Source: Ceratorhiza oryzae-sativae
Taxonomy: Eukaryota; Basidiomycota; Agaricomycetes; Cantharellales; Ceratobasidiaceae
NCBI GenBank assembly: GCA_030998015.1
Contig: JARWMV010000100.1
Span: 1-55,427, forward strand
Reading direction: 5' to 3'
Length of the DNA: 55,427 nucleotides
Shown: positions 1 through 10,754 of the stretch, piece by piece
Position numbering within the stretch: position 1 is the first letter of the stretch
Layout: each line of letters begins with the position of its first letter
Made by a program: the position numbers and the translations under genes
The notes under the pieces: generated by a model
Told to the model about the DNA's origin: nothing
What the model saw: only the letters and a program-made list of their open reading frames with translations
The model's database searches: none

Positions 1-1004
1 TGTACCCTTCTCACCCGCCTACTGTGCATACCACAAATCAACAGAGAATAGCTACATGAATCACCGGGACTCAGATCATCGTCTGCATCCCAACTGCCGA
101 GAATACCCAGATGTGGAGCAGACATGGTTGGCAGAAGAGATGCTATTCCATGAGCCGAATACTCGTAAGTCAAGGAGCGCTCATATGGTTGACTACAGAG
201 CTAGTATTAACATCGCGCAAAGCTTTTGGCCGCGTTTTATCCTCTTTTGAGTTCAGAATGAATGGAAGCCCCACTGTGGTTGATCGGGGTTTTCTCCAAG
301 GCGACGGTCTACAGGACCTTGAGGTTGTCGGTATCACTGGCACCATATATAACAAGGAGGGTCTTTTTGGTCAATGCGCTTGGTTTGGTAACTACGACCT
401 CGATTGGCAATGGGTGCGCATACGGGGTATACAGTCGTTACGGGCGTGCGAGGATATGCGGTTTCGTCGTGGGTAAGTTACGTCTTAGCTTTGTAGGACA
501 AATTGATATTTATTCCTTCTTTTGATTTATAGTCAAAAATGCATGTGGATGGAGACGCTTCTTGGCCAATATGCTCTCATACTGCCTCATGACAGCTATC
601 GAGATATGTGGGAGCAAACTTTATCTGAGCTGGGTGCACTGGACGCGAGAGTCCCCATGTGGCCCGCATGTGGTGTCCGACCCTCCTGGTGGGGCGACAA
701 GTGGAAAGATAGCTGGCCGTTCGAAAAAGAATCCAGTGCTGAATTCTCTTCCCTCTGGCCCTTTGCAGAATCGCCAAACGATTCCCGACCAGGAGAGCTC
801 CCAACAAACCTATCCCACATCAATGTGCCATGGGCCATACAACCTGAAGGTGGCATGGTGGCGACCCGCTCCTTACAGCCCGGTTTGAAACGGAAACAGG
901 CAACAGTGAGCGAAGGAGACTCTTCTGCAGTCCAAGAGGGAAATAAGTTGCCAGCGGCTACTAGACGTCGAGGGAAGGGACGTGGCATGAGTGGAATGCG
1001 CTAA
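1..1004 (+). CDS. Hypothetical protein, partial at left edge; relative of the H3-tail protein at 14080
   Basis: I do not recognise a named family. An open frame runs to 472, is cut by a 60-nt intron (473-532, GTAAGT...TTATAG), and continues in frame to the stop at 1002-1004. The 3' exon contains a W-rich stretch with PSWW followed by a lysine/tryptophan segment, and ends in a basic tail (RRRGKGRG). The order and spacing of features (TG-x-hydrophobic strand, ETLLGQYALILP, a W, then PSWW) resemble the middle of the protein at 14080-15353, which has FETAEYLYVPLIP and PSWW, so I infer a diverged paralogue. The 5' end lies outside the window or in unresolved exons before 111, so an H3-like N-terminus cannot be checked. 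Splicing is inferred from consensus sites. Confidence 0.5.
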
Positions 1005-1307
1005 TTAGTATAAGTATCATGTTTATTAGGATAATCATTTTTTTCACTGTTCAAAAACGCAAAATCATAGTTTTGAACTTCAGTTCCTTCAACAGCCGGT
1101 ACCTGATTTGTGATATCAATATATATTTTCAAAATCGCCCATTTATTGACACAAATCAGGATATTCCTGTGTCAGCCGCTCAAACAAATCGCCCATTCAT
1201 CATATAGCTGATGTTGCTGATTTGGTACTAAGATCTGTCCCTTAGAATTGAAGATATACTCAAAGCAGAGGATGTAATATTCGTCATTGAGAGATACATG
1301 GATGCGT

Positions 1308-3326
1308 TCATTCTGATTCGTTATCCGAGGCAACCATTGCCTCATAATAGCCTCGCAGTCTATCAAACACACCGAATATTGCTCCTTTGCCAGATCGAAG
1401 CCTTTTTGGCAGTTTCTTGTTAGTCTGGATCGACATTCCCCAGCGGGTGATTCCAGATGACGTGTCCACATTTGATGTCGTTGTTCCATGTAAGTCAAGT
1501 GCGCCACGCCAGATAGCTGTTACGACGGCAGAGGCCCCCAAATCAAAGCCAACCTGGTATCCTGGCAGTATGAAGTAGCCATCAGGTATTGCTTTTCGAA
1601 GCTCGTCCCCTTCAACAAGCTCGCCTTGTTCGTTGACGTGGATCCATTGGCCAAACGTGAATATCTTGCCATAGAACTCGGGAAGCGCATCAATATCCGA
1701 GTCAACGTGCATGCTGTTTGCGAAGTTACGACCCTCCTCATCAAACATAGATACAGACATGTTGGCACCTAGACTTGGTCCATGGGTCTGTGTGGAATCA
1801 TGAGCCCCAAATATCGCAGAAGTAGGTGCACACAGACCGTCATATCACTATCATGCGAGCCAAACATAGGAAGAATGGTGTCCGCTAAGGTATCTATATT
1901 AGAGAAAACTGCACGCGGTGAAACCCGCCGTCCCATCACCATCCAGGCAACCTGTTTGAACACAGTTGGTGTGGGTGTCATTTTGTACACAATATTACTT
2001 ACGGCCACCGCCTCTTGGTCATTATGCATATCTATGTAGCCCTCGGGATCATGCTTATCGTGAATAGATTGCGGGGCATATTCCCCGGCCATCTCATCTC
2101 CCTTACGCCCAGGACGCCAGCCGCCTCCAAAAAGACGGCCGTCTTTGAACGCTATTAGGTTTATCTAACACAGAAAAAGAGAAGGTACTCACGCCGGTTA
2201 AGAATCTTAAGCGACGCCGATGGAATGTCCTTCTCAACTCTACGTGCTTTATTCCCGTTTTGTGCTCTATTTTTCTTAACCTCGTGCGCAAAGTTTTTGA
2301 CCTTGTCCATGTATTTGATGAATATGTTGACCGCTTCTTGCTCAGTCTCATCAAAACTCCCAATCGGCGAGAACTGCACGGCCCAAACCATGGAATATGT
2401 ACCATTTGCCGTTGGAGAAAACCCATACACCGTACCCCAAGAGTATATCTTGAATTTCTGGGTTTCAAGCATTTCCTTGGTCACAAATCCCTCAGAGGGG
2501 AATGGGCTATCTCTAGCGGGTGGCGGTACTGATTTATCTCGCCGATCGACCCAAGAGTAGCCTTTGCAGTAGCCTCAGGAGACGGTCTTGGTGGCATTCT
2601 CTTCTCGCTGTTATCAATGCCATCAATTGTTACACTGGAAACCTCGAGTGGTTGATGTGTGAATGCGTCCACACACAGTACGTTGAAGGGGTTCCGGTCA
2701 GGATCCAGATGGCCAATTGAATGTAGCCCAAACTGCTTGCCCAGCTCCCTAATCCTCTCTACAAGTTGTTTTGTAAGTAGACTAATAAGCGAATAGTCTC
2801 AAAGGATACCAAATCTTACTTACTATGCCGGATTGCCCTCGTTTCAACAAAAGTCTGGCCTTGCAGTCTCTCAATTTCTTCCTGAACATCGCTTAAATAT
2901 CTAGAAATTGAGATCGGCTGAGTGAACTTACTTTTAATAATCTACCATGGTGTAGCAGAGTTGCTACAGCGTCTCCATCTGGCATCTGCCAGTGGATATC
3001 ATGGGCTAGATCGCTGCATGCACAGTTGGATAAGCACTCAGCTCGGCGATTGGGGCTAAACCTTACAGGATATAATCGTAATAGTGCTGCCACTCACGTC
3101 CATGCTCGTACTCGTTGATTGCATTTTCGAATCTCTGCTGAAATATGTTGATTTGGAGTCGCAGCTCATGAGAAATTTTTCGACCGCGTTGCAAGGGTCG
3201 CAAGGATTTTACAATATGGGACACCGCTTCATGCATCAAATCGATCTCCACGAGCAATCGTGTGCTCAGCTTCCCATCTACTTTGTCTAAAGCCTGAGAG
3301 GCAACTATAACATCAGTGATAGGCAT
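1308..3326 (-). CDS. Probable TET/JBP-like 2-oxoglutarate/Fe(II) dioxygenase, multi-exon
   Basis: At least six minus-strand exons join through consensus introns: 3066 to about 3014, an intron ending at the TAG near 2900, one starting at the GTAAGTAAG near 2820, one near 2165-2192, and a less certain one around 1785-1830. The start ATG at 3324-3326 gives MPITDVIVASQALDK. The C-terminal exon carries HVD (in NSMHVDSD), then after about 70 residues LDLHG, then TRWGMSIQ. This is the H-x-D ... H ... R pattern that binds Fe(II) and 2-oxoglutarate in the double-stranded beta-helix fold. In TET/JBP enzymes such a domain oxidises 5-methylcytosine or thymine. Fungal TET/JBP genes are expanded in basidiomycetes and often linked to transposons (established knowledge). 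The family call is by motif only; another 2OG oxygenase is possible. Stop at 1308-1310. Confidence 0.5.
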
Positions 3327-3439
3327 ATTTGCAAGTTAGAATACTATTAGGCTATTGGGGTTATGGGTAGTTGCGCTTCAATCACAGGATAAGCAAAACT
3401 TCGAAGTCTATTTGATGGCAGTAGGCTGATTACAAAGCG

Positions 3440-4765
3440 GTCTCATTTTGCATGATTGCCAAGTACAGTGGAATCCCTCAGATACCACCCCATACGACGG
3501 CCACACCTCAAAATATATCATACGCGAGCTATACATACAACAAATCGAAACCTGGGAGAACGACAGCAACCACCTAGTTTGCTACACCGCGGAGAAGACC
3601 TAATGGGCACAGGCATAGGAGTCACAGTATTTCACAAATCCATCCGTATACACTCACTTTCACAGAGTAGAAAACCTAATCGAACCATGGGTCCTCGAAC
3701 TCGAAGCCATTGAGATTGCTACCAGGATAGCCACCGAAATTGTTGCAACCATCGCACTCAACCCACCCAAAAACATCCATATCTTCTCAGACAACACATC
3801 AGCAATACAAGTTGCACTCGAAGGCCACGCACGAGCAGGTCAAAAAACTTGCATGGCGATACGAGAGACGGTATTCCGCCACATTGACGCAAACGACAAA
3901 AACACCATATCGATCCAATACTGCCCAGCCCATGAAGATATCAGAGGCCACGATCTAGCTGACAAACTCGCAAAAAGAGCTTCATCCCAAGGTAGAAGCA
4001 TATCAGGGGTAAAGTCACTAACATACAACAAGCGTGAATCCAGAGCCAAAACCAGAGACGATTGGTTCAACGCCTGGGCAGCCAGAGATCCCAGAGGTTT
4101 CTTCACACCAGCTGACCGTTTCCCTCTGTCAATCAAACCAAGCAACATATTACTCTTCACTCCCCGCCCTCTCTTCTTCCGCCTCTCACAAGTCCTAACG
4201 GGACACGCCTTGATCGGCGAGTACTATAGACGTTTCGTCCCAAACGAAGACCCGTCTTGCCCATGCGGCGAACTGATCCAAACCAGACAGCACATACTGC
4301 TCGACTGCCCTGACTACGCTGACTTCCAACACCTATTCTTCACAGAAAGAGGCGGACATATGTCCCTCGCCATGATCTTGGGCTCGTCGGACGGCATCAA
4401 GAAACTGCTCGAATTTCTCGAGCACACAAGCGCATTTACCAAGCAAGCTGCACCCGCAATCTGGCCACAGATCACTCCGCCCCCGCGCGCTCTAGTCCTC
4501 GCTCTCTCTCCTCTTCTGTCTCTTCTCGGCTGCCTCGCTTTGTACACCCTTAGATAATGCTCCCCTCCTCCCTCGTGACTCGCCTCTGGCGTCTTGCTCA
4601 GACACGTTTTTTGCCTCGCTGTTTACGCTCTCTCCCTGTTCCCCCGGTGCAGGGTGTTGCCCGGTTCTCTCACCTCTGTGAATTGTATCCGGACTGCGCC
4701 TTGGCTCTAGTTAAGCCTGCTAGCAGTATACAAATAATAGATTTCATCATCATCATCATCCCTCA
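3440..4765 (+). mobile_element. Decayed 3' end of a LINE (RNase H and C-terminal zinc-binding region)
   Basis: A frame open from about 3740 to 4557 carries RNase H motifs in order: an E in LELEAIEIA, SDNTSAIQ (catalytic D), and PAHEDIRGHDLADKLAK (H and last D). It is followed by a C-x-C...H...C knuckle (CPCGELIQTRQHILLDC). This is the usual end of the ORF2 polyprotein in fungal RNase H-bearing LINEs. The 5' part (3456-3740) holds stops and frameshifts inside the first RNase H strand (CYTAEK then TAA), and no reverse transcriptase is present, so this is a 5'-truncated dead copy, as is typical for LINEs. The 3' end has a pyrimidine-rich untranslated stretch and ends in a short ATC microsatellite near 4741-4765, which may be the tail. 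Confidence 0.75.
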
Positions 4766-4984
4766 GATACGTTTGAGATCGTTCCGGTTTGCAACTCGTG
4801 TTTCTGCTGATCCCTGCTTTCCCGCACACATGTACAAACGGGCCGTTCGAGAGGCTTTTTCTTATGTAACTAAGCCACAAAATTTGTATTATTTGGGCTT
4901 ACCAGCGAGCCAGGGGTTATTTATCATATGAAGAAGTGAAATTGGAATGTACTAAACGAAAAGATGAAGAGAAAAAAATGTGAA

Positions 4985-6796
4985 CTAAAAGGAAATAACA
5001 AAAGAGACTTCATCTGCGATTTCCTGGTCCGTAAGATCGCGCTCGGTTGGCGGCGAGATTGATAGCGATGCCATCATCTGCTCGAATTTGGGCTCAAGGA
5101 GGTTTGGGTGCTGCATCACTTCAGCCTGCAATGCTCGTGCTGTCTGCACGGCCGCTTGCTCCGAATCGCTTGTCTCGGCGAGCGAATCTTTGACAGGAGC
5201 AAGTCAAGTATGACGCCAGCAATTAGCGATGGTACTCGCTGATATCGCATCCCACGCGGCAGATGCCAGTTCTCACACAGGGAGGTTTCGGGGGAGCTAA
5301 ATACAGCTCGTACTCTCAACTACGAAGGTAGAGAACTTTATGTATATACTGTACCTAAATACAACTCGTACTATGGGGTACAGTGAGAAAGAGAAATACA
5401 TGAAAAGAAAGGGAAAACTATACCTTAGCTCAACTACAAAGGTAGAGAACTAAGGAGAGAAATTTTTCACAGAGACGCGCATGATAATAGAGATGAGTAA
5501 ACTAATACAAACACACCGCATACGTGAACAGATATGATTGTAAATCCAACACCAGTCTCATACCCTCAAGCTGGCTTATGTTGTATATCTTCTCGATGCC
5601 AGCATTGTCACGATCGAGCACTAGGCGAGTCAAGCCGTTCCGATAGTGAGCTTTGAAGCAATGGATAATACCTGCATCTATTGGCTGAATCTAGGCAGTC
5701 AGATTCGGCGCTAGGGGCTCGATCCGTGGGTTAGGGTAACTGGATGCGGTGTGACGGTGTGAGGGAGCATTGTCGACAAGAAGAAGAATATGCCGATTTT
5801 GCTGAGCCATCCGAGTGTTCAAGTCAGACAGGAAACTATAATGTGGCACGTAAATAAAGTGTCTTAATAATTGACAGATAAACACGCTCACTTGTGCCAT
5901 ATCGACTGTACCATCCAAGCAGTTGAGTTCCAGAAATAATAGAAACCTAAGTCCGATGCTTCCACCCGCTCAAAATAGCGCGGGCGTCGAGTTCGCCCTA
6001 TAATTAACGGCTCCAACTTCTCAGAGCCATGCATATTAGCTCCAAGCAGATAGGTCAGGCGTATTTTGTCTGCTTTGACCCCAGCCGTCTGCTCAAAGGC
6101 TAGACCCGTAGTGGGTGGCAAACGAAAGAACAGCACAGTTTCATCAACATTAAAGACGTTGCAAGGATCATAGAGCTCAATTAGCTCCTTCACATGCTGG
6201 ACCTCGGTGTCAAGAGTGTCGATTGGTGCAGAGGCTACCTCGCCATGAAACTTGTAGACTCGGAGGCCAAAGCAGGCCTTGAGGTCGCTTAAACAGCCAT
6301 TCGAGAACTTGAAGGTTTGGGCTTCTGGTATATCAAAGAGCCTGCAGAATTCTCGTGCCTTTTCGCATATAAGAGGACCAGTGAGTCGAATACCACCTAC
6401 ATGACTTCACTGTATCCACTCAAACAGCGTTGCTTCAACTTCCAGAAGCTTAATAGATGTCTGCTGTTTGAAGTGTAAGCAGGTTGGGTTAGCACTTGTG
6501 TATGCTCGTATGCGCGGTTTGTCCTTGAGGTACCCCGACAGGGTAGATTGAGCGAAACTAGTGTAACCCATAGCCTTTACTTGTGTCACAACCTGCTGTT
6601 GAGTCAATCGAGCCTTGTGCTCATGGTAGAAGTCAATAATCTTCAGTTTTTCAGCGAATGTGAGGTGCTGCTTGGAAGTGACAGGTTGAGGATTGTAGAT
6701 CTAAATCACCACATTAACTATAATTAACATAGCAGGAGAAAGTAGACTACATACCTGGAAAGCAGTGCTGTTAAAGAGGGTGCGTATGGCCAGCAT
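4985..6796 (-). pseudogene. Pogo/Fot1-type Tc1-mariner superfamily transposase, inactivated
   Basis: From the ATG at 6794-6796 (MLAIRTLFNSTAFQ) an intron near 6700-6754 leads to a CENP-B-like HTH region (TFAEKLKIIDFYHEHKA, then SGYLKDKPRIR). The DDE core follows: FNVDET (first D), an intron of about 60 nt near 5850-5908, LLLVDNAPSH (second D) and IQPIDAGII (third D). The C-terminus (LEPKFEQMMASLSISPP...) ends at the stop 4985-4987. At least two in-frame stops break the frame: a TGA after EWIQ near 6406 and a TAG just before IQPIDAG near 5692. A block at about 5295-5560 interrupts the coding region. All three catalytic acids survive, so decay is probably recent. Terminal inverted repeats were not found. 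Confidence 0.75.
5297..5560. repeat. Non-coding block with paired direct repeats inside the pogo transposase
   Basis: Two short motifs each occur twice: CTCAACTACRAAGGTAGAGAAC (near 5318 and 5431) and CTAAATACARCTCGTACT (near 5297 and 5355). The block separates two transposase segments that should be contiguous, so it is probably a small insertion or partial duplication rather than an intron. No coding capacity is seen. Confidence 0.4.
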
Positions 6797-6799
6797 AGC

Positions 6800-7599
6800 T
6801 AATTTTTAGTTGGCAAAGGAGAGACTAAGAAAGTTGTATGCAGCTCATCCTGTTTTCTTGTTTAAATAGTGCATATCAGGCTTGAATTATATCCAAACTG
6901 AGGTATAATGCGATGTATTTACTATAGCATACATGCAGATCATCTGGCACTGGTGTACTGCAGATACTGCGCTTGCTGTGCATACAATAAAGTGGCTGTG
7001 AGCACACAGAAACGAGTGGCGAAATTTCAAATTATCACAGGAAGCGAAATCAAGTGCTTTACTGTATCTGCAGGGAACGTATCTGAGGGGTTCCACTGTA
7101 AATTCTCTTTTGACATGTTCATATATATAGTGACCTGTGTGAGGTGACCATGCAGTCCTGGAATACCACAGCACCTCACCCTGAATTGGTTTTTTTAATC
7201 AGATATATTTACTGTTGTTTCAGGGCTGGGCCCCATGGTGCAACATGTTAGACAGTACAGATGGGTGGCCTGAGGCATAATAAAGGAGTAGGAGACTGGA
7301 GCACTTGTAGCAGATAAGCAAGGTTGTATACAGTGTTCTATGTAATTAATAAATTGTGCCTAACATAGTGGCTGACTCTGTATGCTGGGAACATCCAAAT
7401 TTTTTGGATGCACAACATGGATGTTTTGACCATTTCCTACAGTCTTTCCAGCATCATTTTGTGAAATTCTAACCTGATTGCTCAAAAATTGGACAAAATG
7501 CACATTTTCAATATGTTTACATCAAGCTTCTTAATTGTGTGTCATCACTCAAGAACATACCTTTAGAAGTGCCTGGACCTGGGCTTGTGCAGACAGGAA
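6800..7599. other. No gene recognised between transposase and minisatellite
   Basis: AT-rich DNA with only short frames. The 79-aa and 95-aa frames near 6887-7174 overlap on opposite strands and look like chance. Some may be the 5' flank or terminus of the pogo element. Confidence 0.5.
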
Positions 7600-8870
7600 T
7601 GTTACTCTATTGTTTGGAATTTGAAAATAGAATATTAAATTTTTATGCATTTTCTGTGTGATCTCTGAGTGCGTACCTGGTATGCATGCCTGTCCTCATG
7701 TGTGGTATTTGCAAATCAAATATTGCATTTTCATTCATTTTTTGTGTGACCTTTGAGTGCGTACCTGGTACGCACACATATCATGTGTGGTATTTGCAAA
7801 TGAAATATTGCATTTTCATTCGTTTTTGTGTGACCTTTGTGTGCGTACCTGGTATGCACACATATCCTCATGTGTGGTATTTGCAAATCAAATATTGCAT
7901 TTTCATTCATTTTCTGTGTGATCTCTGAGTGCGTACCTGGTACGCACACATATCCTCATGTGTGGTATTTGCAAATCAAATATTGCATTTTCATTCATTT
8001 TCTGTGTGATCTCTGAGTGCGTACCTGGTATGCACACTGTCCTCATGTGTGGTATTTGCAAATCAAATATTGATTTTCATTCATTTTTGTGTGACCTTGA
8101 GTGTGCGTACCTGGTATGCACACATATCCTCATGTGTGGTATTTGCAAATCAAATATTGCATTTTCATTTTTTTGTGTGACCTTGTGTGCGTACCTGGTA
8201 TGCACACATCCTCATGTGTGGTATTTGCAAATCAAATATTGCATTTTCATTCATTTTCTGTGTGACTCTGAGTGCGTACCTGGTACGCACACTATCATGT
8301 GTGGTATTTGCAAATGAAATATTGCATTTTCATTCGTTTTGTGTGACCTTTGTGTGCGTACCTGGTATGCACACATATCCTCATGTGTGGTATTTGCAAA
8401 TCAAATATTGCATTTTCATTCATTTTCTGTGTGACCTCTGAGTGCATACCTGGTACACACACTTATCCTCATGTGTGGTATTTGCAAATCAAATATTGCA
8501 TTTTCATTCATTTTTTGTGTGACCTTTGTGTGCATACCTGGTATGCATGCCTGTTATCATGTGTGGTATTTGCAAATCAAATATTGCATTTTCATTCATT
8601 TTCTGTGTGATCTCTGAGTGCGTACCTGGTATGCACACATATCCTCATGTGTGGTATTTGCAAATCAAATATTGCATTTTCATTCATTTTCTGTGTGATC
8701 TCCAAGTGCATACCTGGTACATATGCTTCTCCTCATGCATGGTATTATCAAATCAAATATTGCATTTACATTGATTTTCCTTGTCAGTTCTGTATGCATA
8801 CCTGGTATGCATGCTTTGCTTCATGCAAGATATTTGTAAACAGGATATTAAATTTTCAATGGTTTTTCAC
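7600..8870. repeat. Minisatellite, about 87-bp unit, roughly 15 copies
   Basis: Twelve clear copies of TGTGGTATTTGCAAATCAAA begin near 7701, 7789, 7875, 7961, 8047, 8133, 8217, 8298, 8385, 8471, 8560 and 8649. Degenerate units lie at about 7612, 8736 and 8822, so decay increases toward both edges. Each unit contains two palindromes: ATTTGCAAAT, and a longer one whose best copies read GTGCGTACCTGGTACGCAC (9-bp arms around one T). Unit length varies by a few bases through small indels, which break any common frame, so the array is not coding. It lies directly left of telomere-type repeats and PLE copy A. Confidence 0.9.
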
Positions 8871-9049
8871 AAGACCTCTGTGTGACTTCATGTGGCTCCA
8901 ATTACACACAGTATAGTTGCACTTGTCTCAAGCTGTATTTGTAATTTCTTTCTTTTTTCCTGCACCCATGTGTGCATGCCAGGTTTGAATGTTAGCTGTG
9001 TGATACCCAAAAATTCTGATACCTAATCCCCAACCTAGCTTTCCCTCTC

Positions 9050-9070
9050 AACCTAACCTAACCTAACCTA
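9050..9070. repeat. Telomere-type repeat (AACCT)4, i.e. TTAGG on the minus strand
   Basis: Four perfect AACCT units end exactly where the 5'-truncated PLE copy begins (9071). Degenerate CCTAAT and AACCTAG units precede it from about 9020. The pentamer is TTAGG, not the TTAGGG hexamer usual in fungi. Confidence 0.85.
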
Positions 9071-9080
9071 GAGGAACCGG

Positions 9081-9632
9081 TTGGCTCCAAAAGATGTTGC
9101 ATCAGAACAGACAGGCAGGTTGCACGTCATCAAGACAGTGTTCAATCCAGTATGGGATTACGTTGACATACACGAAGTACACAACGCGATACTTAGTGAA
9201 TGGAACAAAGAAATTGTTCCAAGGCAAACAGCTCGACAGCTCATGCTGTTCAAGGTTGGGGTGGCACAACCCCAACGCAGAACCCGGCGTTGCAAGGTGG
9301 CGTGTGTTACAGCTAACCTCGCTTCTGTGTCGGAGGTGGTTAGTGAGTCTGACTCCGATCAGGAGGAAGAAGATCACCTACCCAGGTCCGCGCGGCTTGG
9401 AATACAGGACAGGACAGCACGCAAAAGCCTTAGGACAAAGGATGATGCCCTTGCCCAACTAGTCAATCAACGCATGATATTATCTCGCAAACGCCCCCTG
9501 GCCATTGGAGATTTAACATCAACATGGCGGAAAATAGTACTAGCGTACAATGAAGATGAACGCTTTGGCTTGCCAGAGCACATTTTCAATCGTGTATGGG
9601 AGGATCTTGACACAGATCCTTCATTGCATTAG
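9081..9632 (+). pseudogene. C-terminal fragment of PLE ORF2 (copy A)
   Basis: 183 codons remain open and match residues from about 536 to the end of the ORF2 at 26718-28754, with a few substitutions. The fragment ends ...RVWEDLDTDPSLH, about 39 residues beyond the point where the full-length copy is cut short by frameshift, so it shows the ancestral C-terminus. The reverse transcriptase core itself is absent. An acidic SDSDQEEED patch and a basic QRRTRR patch are conserved between the copies. Confidence 0.8.
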
Positions 9633-9726
9633 ACAAGTTTGTGATAGAGTTGGTTCAAACCCAACCCCTAACACAACCTAACCGAACTTAACCTAACATT
9701 AATCTTAACCAGATTAAGTAATGGTT

Positions 9727-10312
9727 AAGGGAGGATTAGTCATCTGTGATGGCTTGTCCTTTACTCCCTAGCTGACTAAGTGTCACGTGACTCAGGGTAT
9801 ATTACAAATCCCTGGTCACTTAGTCAGGCACTTCTTGGTCCTCAGGGTCTGAGCGCCTGTTCCGGCACTTTGAGAACCTTCAGGGTTCACCGGGCAGGGT
9901 CTGGGTGGAGTTGAGTTGAGCCCTCGGCCGGTTGATCCTCGGATCGCCGAGTCCGTGGGAGCCTCGGCTTCACACGGATCAGCTCGGTTCGGACCTTGAT
10001 GGTTCTTGGTGTTGGTCAGGTGTCTCCCCCTGATTGGCCAGTCGTGTGGAGGAGTGATCACATGGACGGTTACCATGTGGTTAGGATCAGTCAGCTGTTC
10101 TTCTCCTTTGTTCGGTTAAGTCTTCTTCCCTTGGCGTCTTCACACGCCAGTGACGTGGTATGTTCATCTGCCACGGCATAAAAAGACACAGCGGAAGGGC
10201 TCTGATGAGTATCTACGAAAGTCTCTCCCGGGTGATTACCTAGGAGTTCTTAGCCTTTCTTCCACTCGTCGCCGCTCGTGCTCGCTCCGCTCGCACTCAC
10301 GCCTCCTCGCTC
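9727..10312 (+). repeat. Pseudo-LTR of PLE copy A
   Basis: Begins AAGGGAGGATTAGTCATC and ends with a pyrimidine/CG-rich stretch followed by AACCT repeats. It contains an 11-bp inverted repeat CTGACTAAGTG/CACTTAGTCAG (9772-9782 and 9817-9827) enclosing the palindrome TCACGTGA. A hammerhead-like core lies near the 3' end. It aligns over its whole length with 24832-25426 and 28961-29552. Confidence 0.8.
10193..10263 (+). ncRNA. Hammerhead ribozyme-like motif, PLE copy A
   Basis: The invariant core CTGATGA (10202-10208) and GAAA (10217-10220) are separated by a mini-stem II, GTA-TC-TAC. Upstream GGAAGGGCT (10193-10201) can pair with AGCCTTTCTTCC (10252-10263) as stem I with a 3-nt bulge. Stem III can form with AG/CT plus CTCC/GGAG. 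Predicted cleavage lies after T10251 (CUU, an allowed but weak NUH site). Hammerheads are known in PLE pseudo-LTRs; activity here is inferred. Confidence 0.6.
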
Positions 10313-10336
10313 AACCTAACCTAACCTAACCTAACC
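10313..10336. repeat. Telomere-type repeat between PLE copies A and B
   Basis: Nearly five AACCT units join the 3' end of copy A to the truncated 5' end of copy B, with six A residues (10337-10342) at the second junction. Confidence 0.85.
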
Positions 10337-10342
10337 AAAAAA

Positions 10343-10754
10343 GAGTTGAGTTGAGCCCTCGGCCGGTTGATCCTCGGATCGCCGAGTCCGTGGGAGCCTC
10401 GGCTTCACACGGATCAGCTCGGTTCGGACCTTGATGGTTCTTGGCGTTGGTCAGGTGTCTCCCCCTGATTGGCCAGTCGTGTGGAGGAGTGATCACATGG
10501 ACGGTTACCATGCGGTCAGGATCAGTCAGCTGTTCTTCTCCTTTGTTCGGTTAAGTCTTCTTCCCTTGGCGTTTCTCACGCCAGTGACGTGGCATGTTTG
10601 TCTGCCATGGCATAAAAAGACACAGTGGAAGGGCTCTGATGAGTATCTACGAAAGTCTCTCCCGGGTATTTACCTAGGAGTTCTTAGCCTTTCTTCTGCT
10701 CGTCGCCGCTCGTGCTCGCTCCGCTCGCACTCACGTCTCCTCGCTCCACCTAAC
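10343..10754 (+). mobile_element. PLE copy B: truncated pseudo-LTR fused close upstream of the PHD gene
   Basis: Starts inside the pseudo-LTR at GAGTTGAGTTGAGCCC (equivalent to about 25015) and runs to its 3' end CTCGCTCCACCTAAC. The right boundary lies about 20 bp before the ATG at 10775, so the element supplies the whole immediate 5' flank of the PHD gene. It also carries a hammerhead-like core. Confidence 0.8.
10627..10697 (+). ncRNA. Hammerhead ribozyme-like motif, PLE copy B
   Basis: CTGATGA at 10636-10642 and GAAA at 10651-10654, with the same mini-stem II. Stem I partner AGCCTTTCTTC starts at 10686; its last pair is weakened by a C-to-T change at the end of the arm. Confidence 0.55.

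Larger units (their letters stand above)
9071..10312 (+). mobile_element. PLE copy A: 5'-truncated, telomere-capped, with 3' pseudo-LTR
   Basis: From 9071 the sequence matches the full-length element from 28310 onward. It covers the last part of ORF2, the 3' untranslated region with degenerate AACCT motifs (about 9660-9726), and one complete pseudo-LTR (9727-10312). The left end is an abrupt truncation joined to AACCT repeats; the right end runs into another AACCT array. This is the structure known for endonuclease-deficient PLEs that attach to chromosome ends (Athena/Coprina type). Confidence 0.8.

Noticed and set aside
7600..8870. CRISPR-like regular repeat
   Set aside because: Whole units repeat with no unique spacers, and the genome is eukaryotic.
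7686..8916. A ladder of 80-120-aa open frames (MCGICKSNIAFSF and similar) through the minisatellite
   Set aside because: They are by-products of a stop-poor repeat. Unit lengths are not a multiple of three and the frame drifts with every indel.
9102..9377. Minus-strand 91-aa frame, also seen at 28341-28616
   Set aside because: It is antisense to the conserved ORF2 C-terminus; conservation follows from the sense strand.
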